DNA from: Mesoflavibacter profundi | GTDB lineage: Bacteria; Bacteroidota; Bacteroidia; Flavobacteriales; Flavobacteriaceae | DNA length: 64,000 bases | NCBI RefSeq assembly: GCF_014764305.1 | Contig: NZ_CP061703.1 | Span: 757,501-821,500, forward strand | Reading direction: 5' to 3' | Shown: piece by piece, positions 7,701-16,773 of the stretch | Layout of the letters: each line of letters starts with the position of its first letter | How positions within the stretch are numbered: position 1 is the stretch's first letter | Notes under the pieces: model-generated | The model's database searches: none | The model's input: only the letters and a program-made list of their open reading frames with translations | What the model was told of the DNA's origin: nothing | Position numbers and translations under genes: made by a program

Positions 7701-8912
7701 TTAATTGTATAAATTTTGAGAAACAATGTACGCTCCAGTCCAAGCATTTTGAAAATTAAATCCACCAGTTATTGCATCTACATTAATTACTTCACCTGCA
7801 AAATATAAATTATCTAATTGCTTGCTTTGATAATCTTTAAAGTTAAGCTCTTTTAGATCTATACCGCCAGCAGTAACAAATTCTTCTTTAAATGTACTTT
7901 TACCAGATACATCAAATACTGCTTTTGTTAGTTGCAATCCAAGCTGTTCTAGTTGTTGTTTATTTAGATCTGCCCATTTGGTATCTTCATGTATTTCAGC
8001 AGCTAAAACTAAAGTCTTCCATAGTCTTTTAGGTAAATTAAACAAAGCTTGATTTACAACTTGTTTTTTAGGATTGTTTTGTTTTGACTGTTTTAATTGT
8101 GATATTGCAATATCATAATTTTGATTTATAAAGTTAATTTCTATTTGAAACTTATAATTTAGTTTTGCTAATTCTAAAGCTCCAAATGCTGAAAGCTTTA
8201 AAATAGACGGAGCACTCATTCCCCAATGAGTAATTAATAACGGACCAGAACTTTCTAAATTTGTATCTAAAACTTTTACAGTCACATATTGTGCAACTAC
8301 ACCTGGAATATCGTTTATTCTTTGATCTTTAATATTAAATGTAAATAAGGAAGGAACTGGAGCAATAACATGATGACCTAATTGCTCTAAATAATTCCAA
8401 ATTTTAGGATTACTTCCTGTTGCAATTATTAATTTTTCACAATTAAAAACATCTGTTTTTGTTGTGACTTGCCAATTACCTTCTACTTGGGTAAAGTCGC
8501 TTACAGATTGATTAGTTAATACATCTACGTTATGTTTTTTTGCCTCATACAGAAAACAATCTATAATAGATTGAGAACTATCTGAAACCGGAAATATTCG
8601 TCCATCATCTTCAATTTTTAATTCTACACCGCGTTGCTCAAACCACTGCATAGTGTCTCCTGTCATAAATGTATGGAACGGTCCTAATAACTCCTTTTCT
8701 CCTCTTGGATAATTTAAGGTTAACTCTTTTGGGATAAACTCGGCATTTGTAACGTTACATCTTCCACCACCAGAAATTTTAACTTTAGATAAAACGTCTT
8801 TTCCTCGTTCTAAGATTGCAATTTTTAAATCTTGATAAGTTTCAGCAATGTTAATTGCAGAAAAAAAACCTGCTGCGCCGCCACCAACAATTATTACATC
8901 GTACTGTTTCAT
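7701..8912 (-). CDS. HI0933/BaiN-type NAD(P)/FAD-dependent oxidoreductase
   Basis: 403 residues. FAD-binding N-terminus DVIIVGGGAAGFFSAI, followed by the family signatures KVKISGGGRCNVTN and PVSDSSQSI, and the C-terminal FAD contact LYFAGEVINVDAITGGFNFQNAW. This HI0933/YhiN family of soluble flavoproteins is widespread; its natural substrate is generally unknown (BaiN acts on bile acid intermediates in gut clostridia, which is not expected here). The ATG overlaps the stop of the glycerophosphodiesterase gene (ATGA), and DUF1697 follows after 2 bases, so the three form one leftward operon. Confidence 0.9.
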   Translation of the reverse strand: MKQYDVIIVGGGAAGFFSAINIAETYQDLKIAILERGKDVLSKVKISGGGRCNVTNAEFIPKELTLNYPRGEKELLGPFHTFMTGDTMQWFEQRGVELKIEDDGRIFPVSDSSQSIIDCFLYEAKKHNVDVLTNQSVSDFTQVEGNWQVTTKTDVFNCEKLIIATGSNPKIWNYLEQLGHHVIAPVPSLFTFNIKDQRINDIPGVVAQYVTVKVLDTNLESSGPLLITHWGMSAPSILKLSAFGALELAKLNYKFQIEINFINQNYDIAISQLKQSKQNNPKKQVVNQALFNLPKRLWKTLVLAAEIHEDTKWADLNKQQLEQLGLQLTKAVFDVSGKSTFKEEFVTAGGIDLKELNFKDYQSKQLDNLYFAGEVINVDAITGGFNFQNAWTGAYIVSQNLYN

Positions 8913-9586
8913 ATTCTATCTGGATAATCACTTATAATTGCATTAACACCATAAGTTTTCATTCTGTTAATTGAATCTTGATCGTTTACTGTCCAAGTAT
9001 AAACTTTAAATCCTTCTTCTTGTACTTTAGCCACATTGGATTGACTTAATAATGCAAAATTAGGATGAATAGATTTCGCATTTATAGTTTTTGCAAATTT
9101 TAATGCTTGATTAACACTGGCTTTAGTTAACACACCTAATGCAATAGAAGGATTTAATTTACTTACTAGCGTTAATTCCTCTTTCAAAAAACTACTTAAC
9201 ACTATATTATCAATATTTTTATCGTAATATTTAGATAATAAATCTACAACTGGTTTTGCTGTATATTCTCCTTTTAATTCGATATTAAGTAAACACTTGT
9301 TATCAATTAAGTTTAATACTTCAACAAGTGTTGGTATTTGATAGTTATCGTTTACTTTAAATTGCTTAAGCTGGGTTAAAGTATATTTACCTATTTCTCC
9401 TGTTGCATTTGTCATTCTGTCTAAAGTAAAGTCATGAAACACAACCAACTCACCACTTTTACAAACATGCACATCTATTTCTATTCCATCTACATTTAAT
9501 TGCAATGCTTTATTTATGGATTCTAAGGTATTTTCAACTAGATGTCCTTTAGCTCCTCTATGACCTATTTTAAGGATTTTTGACAT
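8909..9586 (-). CDS. Glycerophosphodiester phosphodiesterase family protein
   Basis: 225 residues. GDPD fold: N-terminal GHRGAKGHLVENTL holds the first catalytic His and metal Glu, VDGIEIDVHVCKSG the second Glu/Asp pair, and LVVFHDFTLDR the second His. C-terminal TVNDQDSINRM...GVNAIISDYPD completes the barrel. Hydrolyses glycerophosphodiesters to glycerol-3-phosphate and an alcohol. There is no signal peptide, so a cytoplasmic site is expected. First gene of the leftward operon with the flavoprotein and DUF1697 genes. Confidence 0.9.
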   Translation of the reverse strand: MSKILKIGHRGAKGHLVENTLESINKALQLNVDGIEIDVHVCKSGELVVFHDFTLDRMTNATGEIGKYTLTQLKQFKVNDNYQIPTLVEVLNLIDNKCLLNIELKGEYTAKPVVDLLSKYYDKNIDNIVLSSFLKEELTLVSKLNPSIALGVLTKASVNQALKFAKTINAKSIHPNFALLSQSNVAKVQEEGFKVYTWTVNDQDSINRMKTYGVNAIISDYPDRI

Positions 9587-9672
9587 AATTTTATCAAATT
9601 ATTATGACCTATTTTGTTTAAAAAACCTGAAATTTACTAATAATTACAAGCCTTTATAATATTTGACAATTT

Positions 9673-10479
9673 ATGATTTTTAACTTAAAACCTGTAAGCA
9701 TTTTTATTTTACTTTTTATGTCTTGCCAAAGCGGTAAATTAACAACTGTTGGATCGATAGACAGTGATTTGGACGAAGCATCTGCCGCACAAATTTGTGG
9801 TAATCCTAATATAGTCTGGACAATTGAAGATGCTGGTAATAAAAATAATGTTTATGGCATGGACTTTAAAGGTAATATTGTAAGAGATATTGATATAAAA
9901 AACATTAAAAATGTAGATTGGGAAGATTTAACTAGCGATAAAGAAGGTAATCTTTACATAGGCGATTTTGGTAATAACAGCAGAAAGAGAAAAAACTTTT
10001 TTATTTATAAAATTGAAAATATAAATAATGTTGAAGATGAAACTATTGCAAAAACCATACAATTTACTTTACCAGACAATGTAAAATCAGAGGATTTTGA
10101 ATCGTTTTTTCTGCTTAATAATCAGTTTTATATTTTCACAAAAGAAACTAAAAACTTTAAAGTTTTAAAAGTCCCAAACACTATTGGAACACACGTTGCA
10201 ACTTTAGTAACAGAATATAATCTAAAAGGAAAAAACAATAGAATAACATCTGCAGCTATAAGTGAAGATAATGCAACTGTTGTACTGTTAAACCACGATA
10301 AATTATGGAAACTTTCAAATTTTAAAGATGACCATTTTTTTGAAGGAGATATCGAGAAGATTGAATTTAACCATAACTCGCAAAAAGAAGGTATTTGTTT
10401 TAAAGATAATAACACTGTAGTGATTACCGACGAAGACTCTGGTAAAGAAGATAATAATATTTATACCTTAAAACTGTAA
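9673..10479 (+). CDS. Lipoprotein with beta-propeller-like repeats, unknown function
   Basis: 268 residues. A short signal with lipobox FMSC predicts a lipoprotein with Cys18. The mature part has recurring strand-rich units with NxxWTIEDAGN, DWEDLTSDKEGNLYIGDFGNN and ITDEDSGKEDNN, resembling SdiA-regulated or NHL-type propellers; the Asp-rich IGDFGNN could bind metal. No catalytic assignment possible. The single gene lies divergent from the phosphodiesterase operon, and its last 12 bases overlap the end of the convergent DUF2254 gene. Confidence 0.7.
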   Translation: MIFNLKPVSIFILLFMSCQSGKLTTVGSIDSDLDEASAAQICGNPNIVWTIEDAGNKNNVYGMDFKGNIVRDIDIKNIKNVDWEDLTSDKEGNLYIGDFGNNSRKRKNFFIYKIENINNVEDETIAKTIQFTLPDNVKSEDFESFFLLNNQFYIFTKETKNFKVLKVPNTIGTHVATLVTEYNLKGKNNRITSAAISEDNATVVLLNHDKLWKLSNFKDDHFFEGDIEKIEFNHNSQKEGICFKDNNTVVITDEDSGKEDNNIYTLKL

Positions 10480-11739
10480 ATAAGCCGTTTCTATTTTATC
10501 TAAATCGGTTGTATTTTCAATTGAATTTTTAGCATCGTTATACAACGTCACAACTTCTTCTTTAATACTAGTTTTATAGTTTGATTTAGCGTCTTTATAC
10601 AATACTTCTAATAGTTTAAATAACTTTAAAACTACAATTGTATCATGCTTGGAGTAAGTTCTTATTGGTGTTATAACCGAATATAATAACGCTTTAAAAT
10701 CTACAGAATTAACCTTAACCAAACTATCATTTTTATCACACAAGACAATCTGATCTTTTTTATTTAATCGCACACTAAACAACTGTGTTAAATAATCTAT
10801 ACAGATTAATGCTGTCCCTGGATCATTAATTGCAGGAGACATAGATTTTACAGCAATTTCGGTAATTTGCTTAAAGGCCAAAACGTAATTTTCTTCAATA
10901 CGTTGACTGTTAGAAAACCTGAAAAAAGAATGTACTCTTTTTAACTGCTCTTCTGTTAATTTGGTATCACTTTTAAATAAAATTTCATCTTTAAAAACAA
11001 AATTCCCTTTTATGGCGATTACCTCAAATTTACAATTGTTTGTTTTTGCAAAATCTAATAACAAATCCAAAACCACATCTTGCATGTAACCTGTAAGTTC
11101 TGTTTTGTAACTATTCCATTGGTCTGTTGAAACAAATGAATCGCTATGCTTTTCTTCAGAAATTATAAGCTTTTCTATTCTATTTTTTGCTTTAATGTAG
11201 ATGTTTAAAATAATATTATTTACTTGAATTTCTTGCGAAATTGAGTGTATAAAATATATAAACGCAGCTAAACAAATGGTCATAAAACCAATAGCTAACA
11301 AGACTGAAAATCCTGGTAATTGATACTTTTCTTGATTAGGCTCTATTTGAACCAAAGTAAAAATGCAATACAATAAGGTTGCATTATAAATACCTAGAAT
11401 TTTTTGGTGTCTTTTATTAGATATTAAACCTGGTAAAACTCTAGGTGAAAAATTACTTGATGCTTGATTAAGCAACACCATTACCATAGAAAAACTAAAC
11501 ACCATAATAGATATTAATCCAGCAATAAACGTGGTTAATATATTAAGTGCTGTATCTGTACTATTGATAACTAATTGCGGTATGTTTTCAAATAAATAAG
11601 AAGAAATACCTAAAGACTCTGCATGATAAGTTGCAAACGATATTGCGAGACCAAAAAGACTAAATAATGTTGGATAGAACGCTATTTTACCTTCTAAATT
11701 ATATATATATTTTAATAATCCTGCAAAGTAATTTTTCAT
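10468..11739 (-). CDS. DUF2254 family membrane protein
   Basis: 423 residues. Four hydrophobic segments in the N-terminal 170 residues, including the family-typical LISIMVFSFSMVMVLLNQAS and SSNFSPRVLPGLI, then a soluble C-terminal half with SPAINDPGTALICID. DUF2254 proteins are predicted inner-membrane proteins without a known activity. It starts 10 bases after the large phosphoesterase/barrel gene and should be cotranscribed with it. Its 3' end overlaps the convergent lipoprotein gene by 12 bases. Confidence 0.86.
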   Translation of the reverse strand: MKNYFAGLLKYIYNLEGKIAFYPTLFSLFGLAISFATYHAESLGISSYLFENIPQLVINSTDTALNILTTFIAGLISIMVFSFSMVMVLLNQASSNFSPRVLPGLISNKRHQKILGIYNATLLYCIFTLVQIEPNQEKYQLPGFSVLLAIGFMTICLAAFIYFIHSISQEIQVNNIILNIYIKAKNRIEKLIISEEKHSDSFVSTDQWNSYKTELTGYMQDVVLDLLLDFAKTNNCKFEVIAIKGNFVFKDEILFKSDTKLTEEQLKRVHSFFRFSNSQRIEENYVLAFKQITEIAVKSMSPAINDPGTALICIDYLTQLFSVRLNKKDQIVLCDKNDSLVKVNSVDFKALLYSVITPIRTYSKHDTIVVLKLFKLLEVLYKDAKSNYKTSIKEEVVTLYNDAKNSIENTTDLDKIETAYLQF

Positions 11740-11749
11740 TTAGAAATGG

Positions 11750-14700
11750 TTAAAAGTTAAGTCCAAATCCAAACGAAAATCGCCAACCTTCTACACTATT
11801 AAAAAAGTTAAAAGTACCAGCAATACTATCGGCTGCAGTAATTGTAAATCCGCCACCATAATCGTTATGCCATTTATCTGAACTATCGTTTTTAGTCCAA
11901 ACTCTACCTACATCTGCACCACCAAAAATCCCTATTTGTAATGGTAAGGTTTTAGTTTTAAAAGATCCAAATCTGTAATGTACATCTGCACTACCTGCTA
12001 AACTATTTTGTCCTGTAAACCTTTGTAATCTAAATCCTCTTAATCCTGTTTGTCCTCCTAAATTTGCTGCTTGATAAAAGATTAGATCGTCACCAAATCT
12101 AAGTTGTGTGCGTATATCTGTTTTTAAAACTAATTTACGACTAGTTATTAACGCATTATAAAATCCTAGACTACTATTTATAAAACCATAAGTATATTTA
12201 CTGTTATCAATTTCGGTTTTTCCTCCTGCAGAAATATTAAAGGTCATACCTCTTGTTGGTGTAATTTTACTATCAAAACTTTCGTAATTAAAATCACCTT
12301 GTAAACCTGCAAAAAATCGTCTTCCGTAAAAGTCTTGTGATGTGTTTTGCGGCTGTACAACTTCTATAAATCTATCTGGAGTTTCTTCTACTTCTATTGC
12401 TTCACCTAAAAGACTTACACCATAATCGCTACCAAAATTACCTTTTTTAGATAATCCAAAATTTACAGCGTATGTGCTGGTTTTTACGCGATTAAAATCT
12501 AGTCCTAAATCGTCGTCTAAATTTATTGTCTCATTACCATAACCAAAGAAGTTATTAGTAAAGTTTTCACTAGTTATTTTACCTGCGACGTGTAAATTCC
12601 ACTCGTTTGTAAAATTGGCAAAATCGCCATAATAATCTAAACTAAAACCACTTGTTGCAAAATAATAACCTGCTTTAAATTTATGTTGTTGCGTGTAAGG
12701 ATTTCGGCTAAATCCTTTTACTGTATAAACATTTTGAATACCTAATAAAATACCATCGTCTGGATTATATCCTAAACTTGGTGCTAAAGTGTTTGTTTTA
12801 ACTATGTTTCTTTGAAAATCGAATAAATTATTATTGTAAATATCTGTAAAGCTAATTTTTGCGCCATTATTTTCTACAACTTCATTAGGCTTACTTTTAT
12901 GGTCGTAAACATGAACGCGTCTTCCATTTTTAATAATATACTTATCGTTGTTTTGTCCTCCAATAATTCTAGTAAAAATTAAGTTACTTGCTTTACCTTT
13001 TACTTCTATTACATCGTCATCATCTAATGCATAAACCCAAAGTTCTTTAGTTGTCTTTTTATCAAAAACACGATCTACGATAACATCTGCTTTTTCGCCA
13101 TCTTTTATTCTGTAAATAGAGACTTTTGTTTTGTTATCTTCAATTCTATCAATAACAATATAATCGTCTTTATCTGTTCCTGTAAGAATCACTAATTCGT
13201 TTAAATAATTATAATATCTTTTAGCGATATCTTCTAAATTTTCTCTTCGACCTTTTAATAGTTTTTTAATTTCTTCTAAAGATTGATCTTTAGATGCTTC
13301 TGGCACTTTAGTAAAGGCTTTTTCAATCACTTGATCTGTGATGTTTTCTTGTAAAAATTTGGCTTGTTTTATCCAAACATCTTCATCTGATTGCTGAATT
13401 AAAACTTTATCTAATTTTACTCCAGCGCTATTCATCCATTTTACATCTTTTAATTCTGCGTCATAAACTTGTAGTTGTTTAGATGCGCCAGATAAAAAAC
13501 GTGTTACGTCTAAAATAGCACCATCAAAATTAGAGAATACCTGATCTCTATCTCTTGGTATTGGTTTAAATAACTTATCACCGTTTGGTTGGTCAAATTG
13601 CGCCCATCTCCATTGGTCTTGATGTCTGTCCCAATCTCCAATTAGCATATCAAACAACCTTGCTCTTACGTAAGCGTTTTCATCTATTTTATACTTTTCG
13701 TCTTCTCTAACTTTTTCAATAATATCATGTGTACTTTCTATATCATCTGCATATCCAAAGTTACGCTCGTTAGTATAATTTTCTTCAGGACGTTCTTCTA
13801 TCATATACAATTCGCCACCATAATTGGTATTATAATCTCCAAGATGTTTGTGCTTTGGAATGTAATATAACTTTGGATTTGTATGGTAAATTTTTCCAGC
13901 ATCTGCTAAATCTGGAACTACTAAAAACGCGTAAGGATGTGCTGCTGTGTAGAAGTCTAAGATAAGATCTTCTATCATTGTTTTATCAAAATCGTCTTCT
14001 ACATAATTGTCTTTAAACAATACTGTTTGCAGATATTGGGTTGCACTTTTACGTAAAGCACGCATGTTTAATTCTCTACCATCTTTTGTTTTTAATCTTA
14101 AAGACCTTGTTTGATGTCCGCCACCTTCTCTAACAACTTCTAATCCGCCATATAGCGTATCTAATGTAGCTACAGGTACTTTTACTTTTGTGCTGTATAA
14201 ATCACGATATCTTTCGCCAAAAAAGGCTTCGTAAACACCAGATTTATCGGTTTCTTCCTTACTGTAAACCGATGCTTCTATGGTTTGCGGAAAACTATCT
14301 GGTAATGTAGTTGTATCAAATTCTGTTTCATAAGGTGTAAAAACTTCGTGAGTGAACAGCAATTTTGGTTGCTCGTTTTCTTCGCCGTAAAAACTAGTCC
14401 AAACACTTCCATCTTCAAATACTGTTAAGGTTGCAAATCCTTGCTTACCGTAAGAAAATAAACCATTTTTACTTAGTGCAGCACCAGATTCTTTAGCTCC
14501 AGAACCAGATACGATTTGCTTAATCCCATTGTTTTCTATGTATTGTAATGTATGCTCGTGACCAGATGCAAATACTATATTATTATACTCTAAAGCTAGA
14601 GTTTCGATACGATTCATTAATTCGTTATACCTTTCGTTATATCGATCTTGAATAGAAACGCCACCTTGTGTTCTAACTTGTACTAATAAAGATGCTAAAA

Positions 14701-15460
14701 TAGGTAAAGGAAATTTGCTTTGTGTTGGATACAAATGTTTAGATTTTTCGTAAAAACCACCATGTGTTCCATTAGTGTACATTGGATGGTGCATAGCTAC
14801 GATAACACGCTTGTTTTGTGCTTTTTTAAATTCGCCTTCTAATTCTAAAAAGAATCGTTTTCTTGTTTTGATTTCACACTCGTCATTAATTGTTGGATTG
14901 TCGTTCCAATTTTCTAAATACCATTGTGTATCTATTACAATCATTTCTACCTTATCACTAACTTCTATCACTTCCAACGGACAACCGTTTTCTGGCTGAA
15001 ACGAATTTTTACCTAAAGCGTCTTCTATAAACTTTTCTTCGCGTTTAACACCTTTTAAACCATCTGCATACCAATCGTGATTACCAGGAATAAACAACAC
15101 ATCGCCTTTAAAATTATCTAGACTATTGACTTGTGCTTGCAAATTATTTTTTGCTTCCGGATAATCACTATCGTCTTTATCTGGCAAACCATCTGGATAA
15201 ATATTATCACCTAAAAAAACCGCAAAATCTTCCTTAGTATTTTTATCACTAATAAAGTTTTTAAACGCTGTTAATCCTTTAGAGTAACCATTTATTGGCG
15301 ATTTACCTGCATCACCAATTAAGTAAAAAGTTTTATGTACAGGTTTATTTGGTAAGGCTTGGATAGCTTGATCTTTATCTTTGTATTGCGCTTTATAACT
15401 AGCACATCCATAAAGTACTACAAGAGCTAAAAACGTTAGAATTATGTTATTTTTTGGCAT
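11750..15460 (-). CDS. Lipoprotein: calcineurin-like phosphoesterase + kinase-like segment + Omp85-type barrel
   Basis: 1236 residues. Lipobox LYGC (Cys19). Residues 44-360: metallophosphoesterase with GDAG (49-52), GDN (84-86), GNHDW (126-130), HH (224-225) and GHEH (300-303), a complete metal set. Residues about 440-660: unassigned by me to a named family, but GGGHQTRSLRLK (446-457) followed by DMLIGDWDRHQDQW (604-617) and PIPRDRDQVFSNFDG (633-647) recall the glycine loop, DRHxxN catalytic loop and metal Asp of HipA/FAM20-like atypical kinases. About 760-860: acidic repeats with GGQNNDKY. About 890-1236: beta-strand-rich C-terminus of the BamA/TamA surface antigen type. Anchored at, and probably spanning, the outer membrane. 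The kinase idea is inference. Confidence 0.85.
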   Translation of the reverse strand: MPKNNIILTFLALVVLYGCASYKAQYKDKDQAIQALPNKPVHKTFYLIGDAGKSPINGYSKGLTAFKNFISDKNTKEDFAVFLGDNIYPDGLPDKDDSDYPEAKNNLQAQVNSLDNFKGDVLFIPGNHDWYADGLKGVKREEKFIEDALGKNSFQPENGCPLEVIEVSDKVEMIVIDTQWYLENWNDNPTINDECEIKTRKRFFLELEGEFKKAQNKRVIVAMHHPMYTNGTHGGFYEKSKHLYPTQSKFPLPILASLLVQVRTQGGVSIQDRYNERYNELMNRIETLALEYNNIVFASGHEHTLQYIENNGIKQIVSGSGAKESGAALSKNGLFSYGKQGFATLTVFEDGSVWTSFYGEENEQPKLLFTHEVFTPYETEFDTTTLPDSFPQTIEASVYSKEETDKSGVYEAFFGERYRDLYSTKVKVPVATLDTLYGGLEVVREGGGHQTRSLRLKTKDGRELNMRALRKSATQYLQTVLFKDNYVEDDFDKTMIEDLILDFYTAAHPYAFLVVPDLADAGKIYHTNPKLYYIPKHKHLGDYNTNYGGELYMIEERPEENYTNERNFGYADDIESTHDIIEKVREDEKYKIDENAYVRARLFDMLIGDWDRHQDQWRWAQFDQPNGDKLFKPIPRDRDQVFSNFDGAILDVTRFLSGASKQLQVYDAELKDVKWMNSAGVKLDKVLIQQSDEDVWIKQAKFLQENITDQVIEKAFTKVPEASKDQSLEEIKKLLKGRRENLEDIAKRYYNYLNELVILTGTDKDDYIVIDRIEDNKTKVSIYRIKDGEKADVIVDRVFDKKTTKELWVYALDDDDVIEVKGKASNLIFTRIIGGQNNDKYIIKNGRRVHVYDHKSKPNEVVENNGAKISFTDIYNNNLFDFQRNIVKTNTLAPSLGYNPDDGILLGIQNVYTVKGFSRNPYTQQHKFKAGYYFATSGFSLDYYGDFANFTNEWNLHVAGKITSENFTNNFFGYGNETINLDDDLGLDFNRVKTSTYAVNFGLSKKGNFGSDYGVSLLGEAIEVEETPDRFIEVVQPQNTSQDFYGRRFFAGLQGDFNYESFDSKITPTRGMTFNISAGGKTEIDNSKYTYGFINSSLGFYNALITSRKLVLKTDIRTQLRFGDDLIFYQAANLGGQTGLRGFRLQRFTGQNSLAGSADVHYRFGSFKTKTLPLQIGIFGGADVGRVWTKNDSSDKWHNDYGGGFTITAADSIAGTFNFFNSVEGWRFSFGFGLNF

Positions 15461-15498
15461 AAAAAGTAATGTGGTTAATTTTTTTGGTTAATTTGGAT

Positions 15499-16773
15499 AT
15501 GAATAAAACTAATACTATGACTGAACTGGTAGAAAAAGCCGAAGCTTTTGTATTTGAATTGCTAAAAAATGAGCTACCAAATACAATAGTATATCATAAT
15601 CATACCCATACAAAACGTGTTTTTAAAAGTACAAAAGAAATAATTGAAAATTCTGAAATTAATGTTAATGATGCCGAAATTTTGTTACTATCTGCATTGC
15701 TACATGATACAGGTTATACAAAGACTAGAGATGGACACGAAGAAGAAAGCGTAAAAATTGCAGAACAATTTTTAAAAGAAGAAGGCGCAAGTCAAGACCT
15801 TATAAATGGTGTAAAAGACTGCATTATGGCAACCAAGGTTGATAACGAACCTAAAACGCAATTAGATAAAATTTTACGTGATGCAGACGCTTCTCATTTT
15901 GGAAAAAAATACTTTAACGAAGCTAGTGAATTTTTAAGAAAAGAGCTTGAAATTAATGGTATTGCAAAATACTCTCCTAATGAATGGTTAGATGAAAACA
16001 TCATAATGCTATCCAAAAAACACAAGTATTACACAGATTATGCTTTAAAAAACTGGCAACCAAGAAAAGAGAAAAATCTTGCAAAACTTATAAAAACCAA
16101 AAAGAAACAACGCAGAAAGATTAAAAAAGAAGAAATAAAAGCTAAATATAAAGCACAATATAAAAACGAAAGTCCAGAACGTGGTATACAAACTTTTTAT
16201 AGAGTTGCATTAAGAAACCACATAAAACTTAGTGATATTGCAGATACAAAAGCCAACATATTATTATCTGTAAATGCTATTATAATATCGGTAGTATTAG
16301 CTAATCTAATTTCTAAGTTAGACACTAATCCTTACCTAACTTGGCCAACTGTAATTTTTACTGTTTTTAGTGTAATTTCTATGATTATGTCTATTATTGC
16401 TACTAGACCAAATGTAACTAGTGGCGAATTTACTAAGGAAGATGTCGCAAATAAAGAGGTAAACTTAACGTTTTTTGGTAATTTTCATAAAATGGACCTA
16501 AAAGAGTACGAATGGGCAATAGAAGAATTACTAAAAGACAAAGATTATGTTTATAAATCTTTGACTAAAGACTTATATTTTTTAGGTAAGGTTTTAGAGC
16601 GTAAATACAGACTTTTACGTATCACTTACACAGTATTTATGGTAGGTATAATTACCTCTTTAATAGCTTTTGCTATTGCTGTAAAAAATAATCCTGCTGC
16701 TAATATTGATGATGTTTTAGATCCAACTACATCTATTATTACACAAAATAAAACTAAGATTTATTATTCGTAA
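15499..16773 (+). CDS. HD-domain protein fused to Pycsar-type transmembrane effector domain
   Basis: 424 residues from the ATG at 15499; an upstream in-frame ATG at 15469 is possible but leaves only 8 bases to the divergent gene. N-terminal HD phosphohydrolase: His in VYHNHTHTKRV, HD in SALLHDTGYTK, His in RDGHEEESV and Asp in ILRDADAS. A Lys/Arg-rich linker (about 195-225) leads to a domain starting FYRVALRNHIKLSDIADTKAN, with membrane segments at ILLSVNAIIISVV, TVIFTVFSVISMI and VFMVGIITSLIAF. This C-terminus matches the DUF5706/PycTM family, the membrane-damaging effector of Pycsar anti-phage systems. No pyrimidine cyclase gene is present in the window. Function in defence or nucleotide signalling is inference. 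Confidence 0.82.
   Translation: MNKTNTMTELVEKAEAFVFELLKNELPNTIVYHNHTHTKRVFKSTKEIIENSEINVNDAEILLLSALLHDTGYTKTRDGHEEESVKIAEQFLKEEGASQDLINGVKDCIMATKVDNEPKTQLDKILRDADASHFGKKYFNEASEFLRKELEINGIAKYSPNEWLDENIIMLSKKHKYYTDYALKNWQPRKEKNLAKLIKTKKKQRRKIKKEEIKAKYKAQYKNESPERGIQTFYRVALRNHIKLSDIADTKANILLSVNAIIISVVLANLISKLDTNPYLTWPTVIFTVFSVISMIMSIIATRPNVTSGEFTKEDVANKEVNLTFFGNFHKMDLKEYEWAIEELLKDKDYVYKSLTKDLYFLGKVLERKYRLLRITYTVFMVGIITSLIAFAIAVKNNPAANIDDVLDPTTSIITQNKTKIYYS

Noticed and set aside
7162-7743. Longer DUF1697 reading frame starting at 7743
   Set aside because: The start would be a TTG inside the upstream gene; MATYIAFLRGINVGG at 7698 is the family N-terminus.
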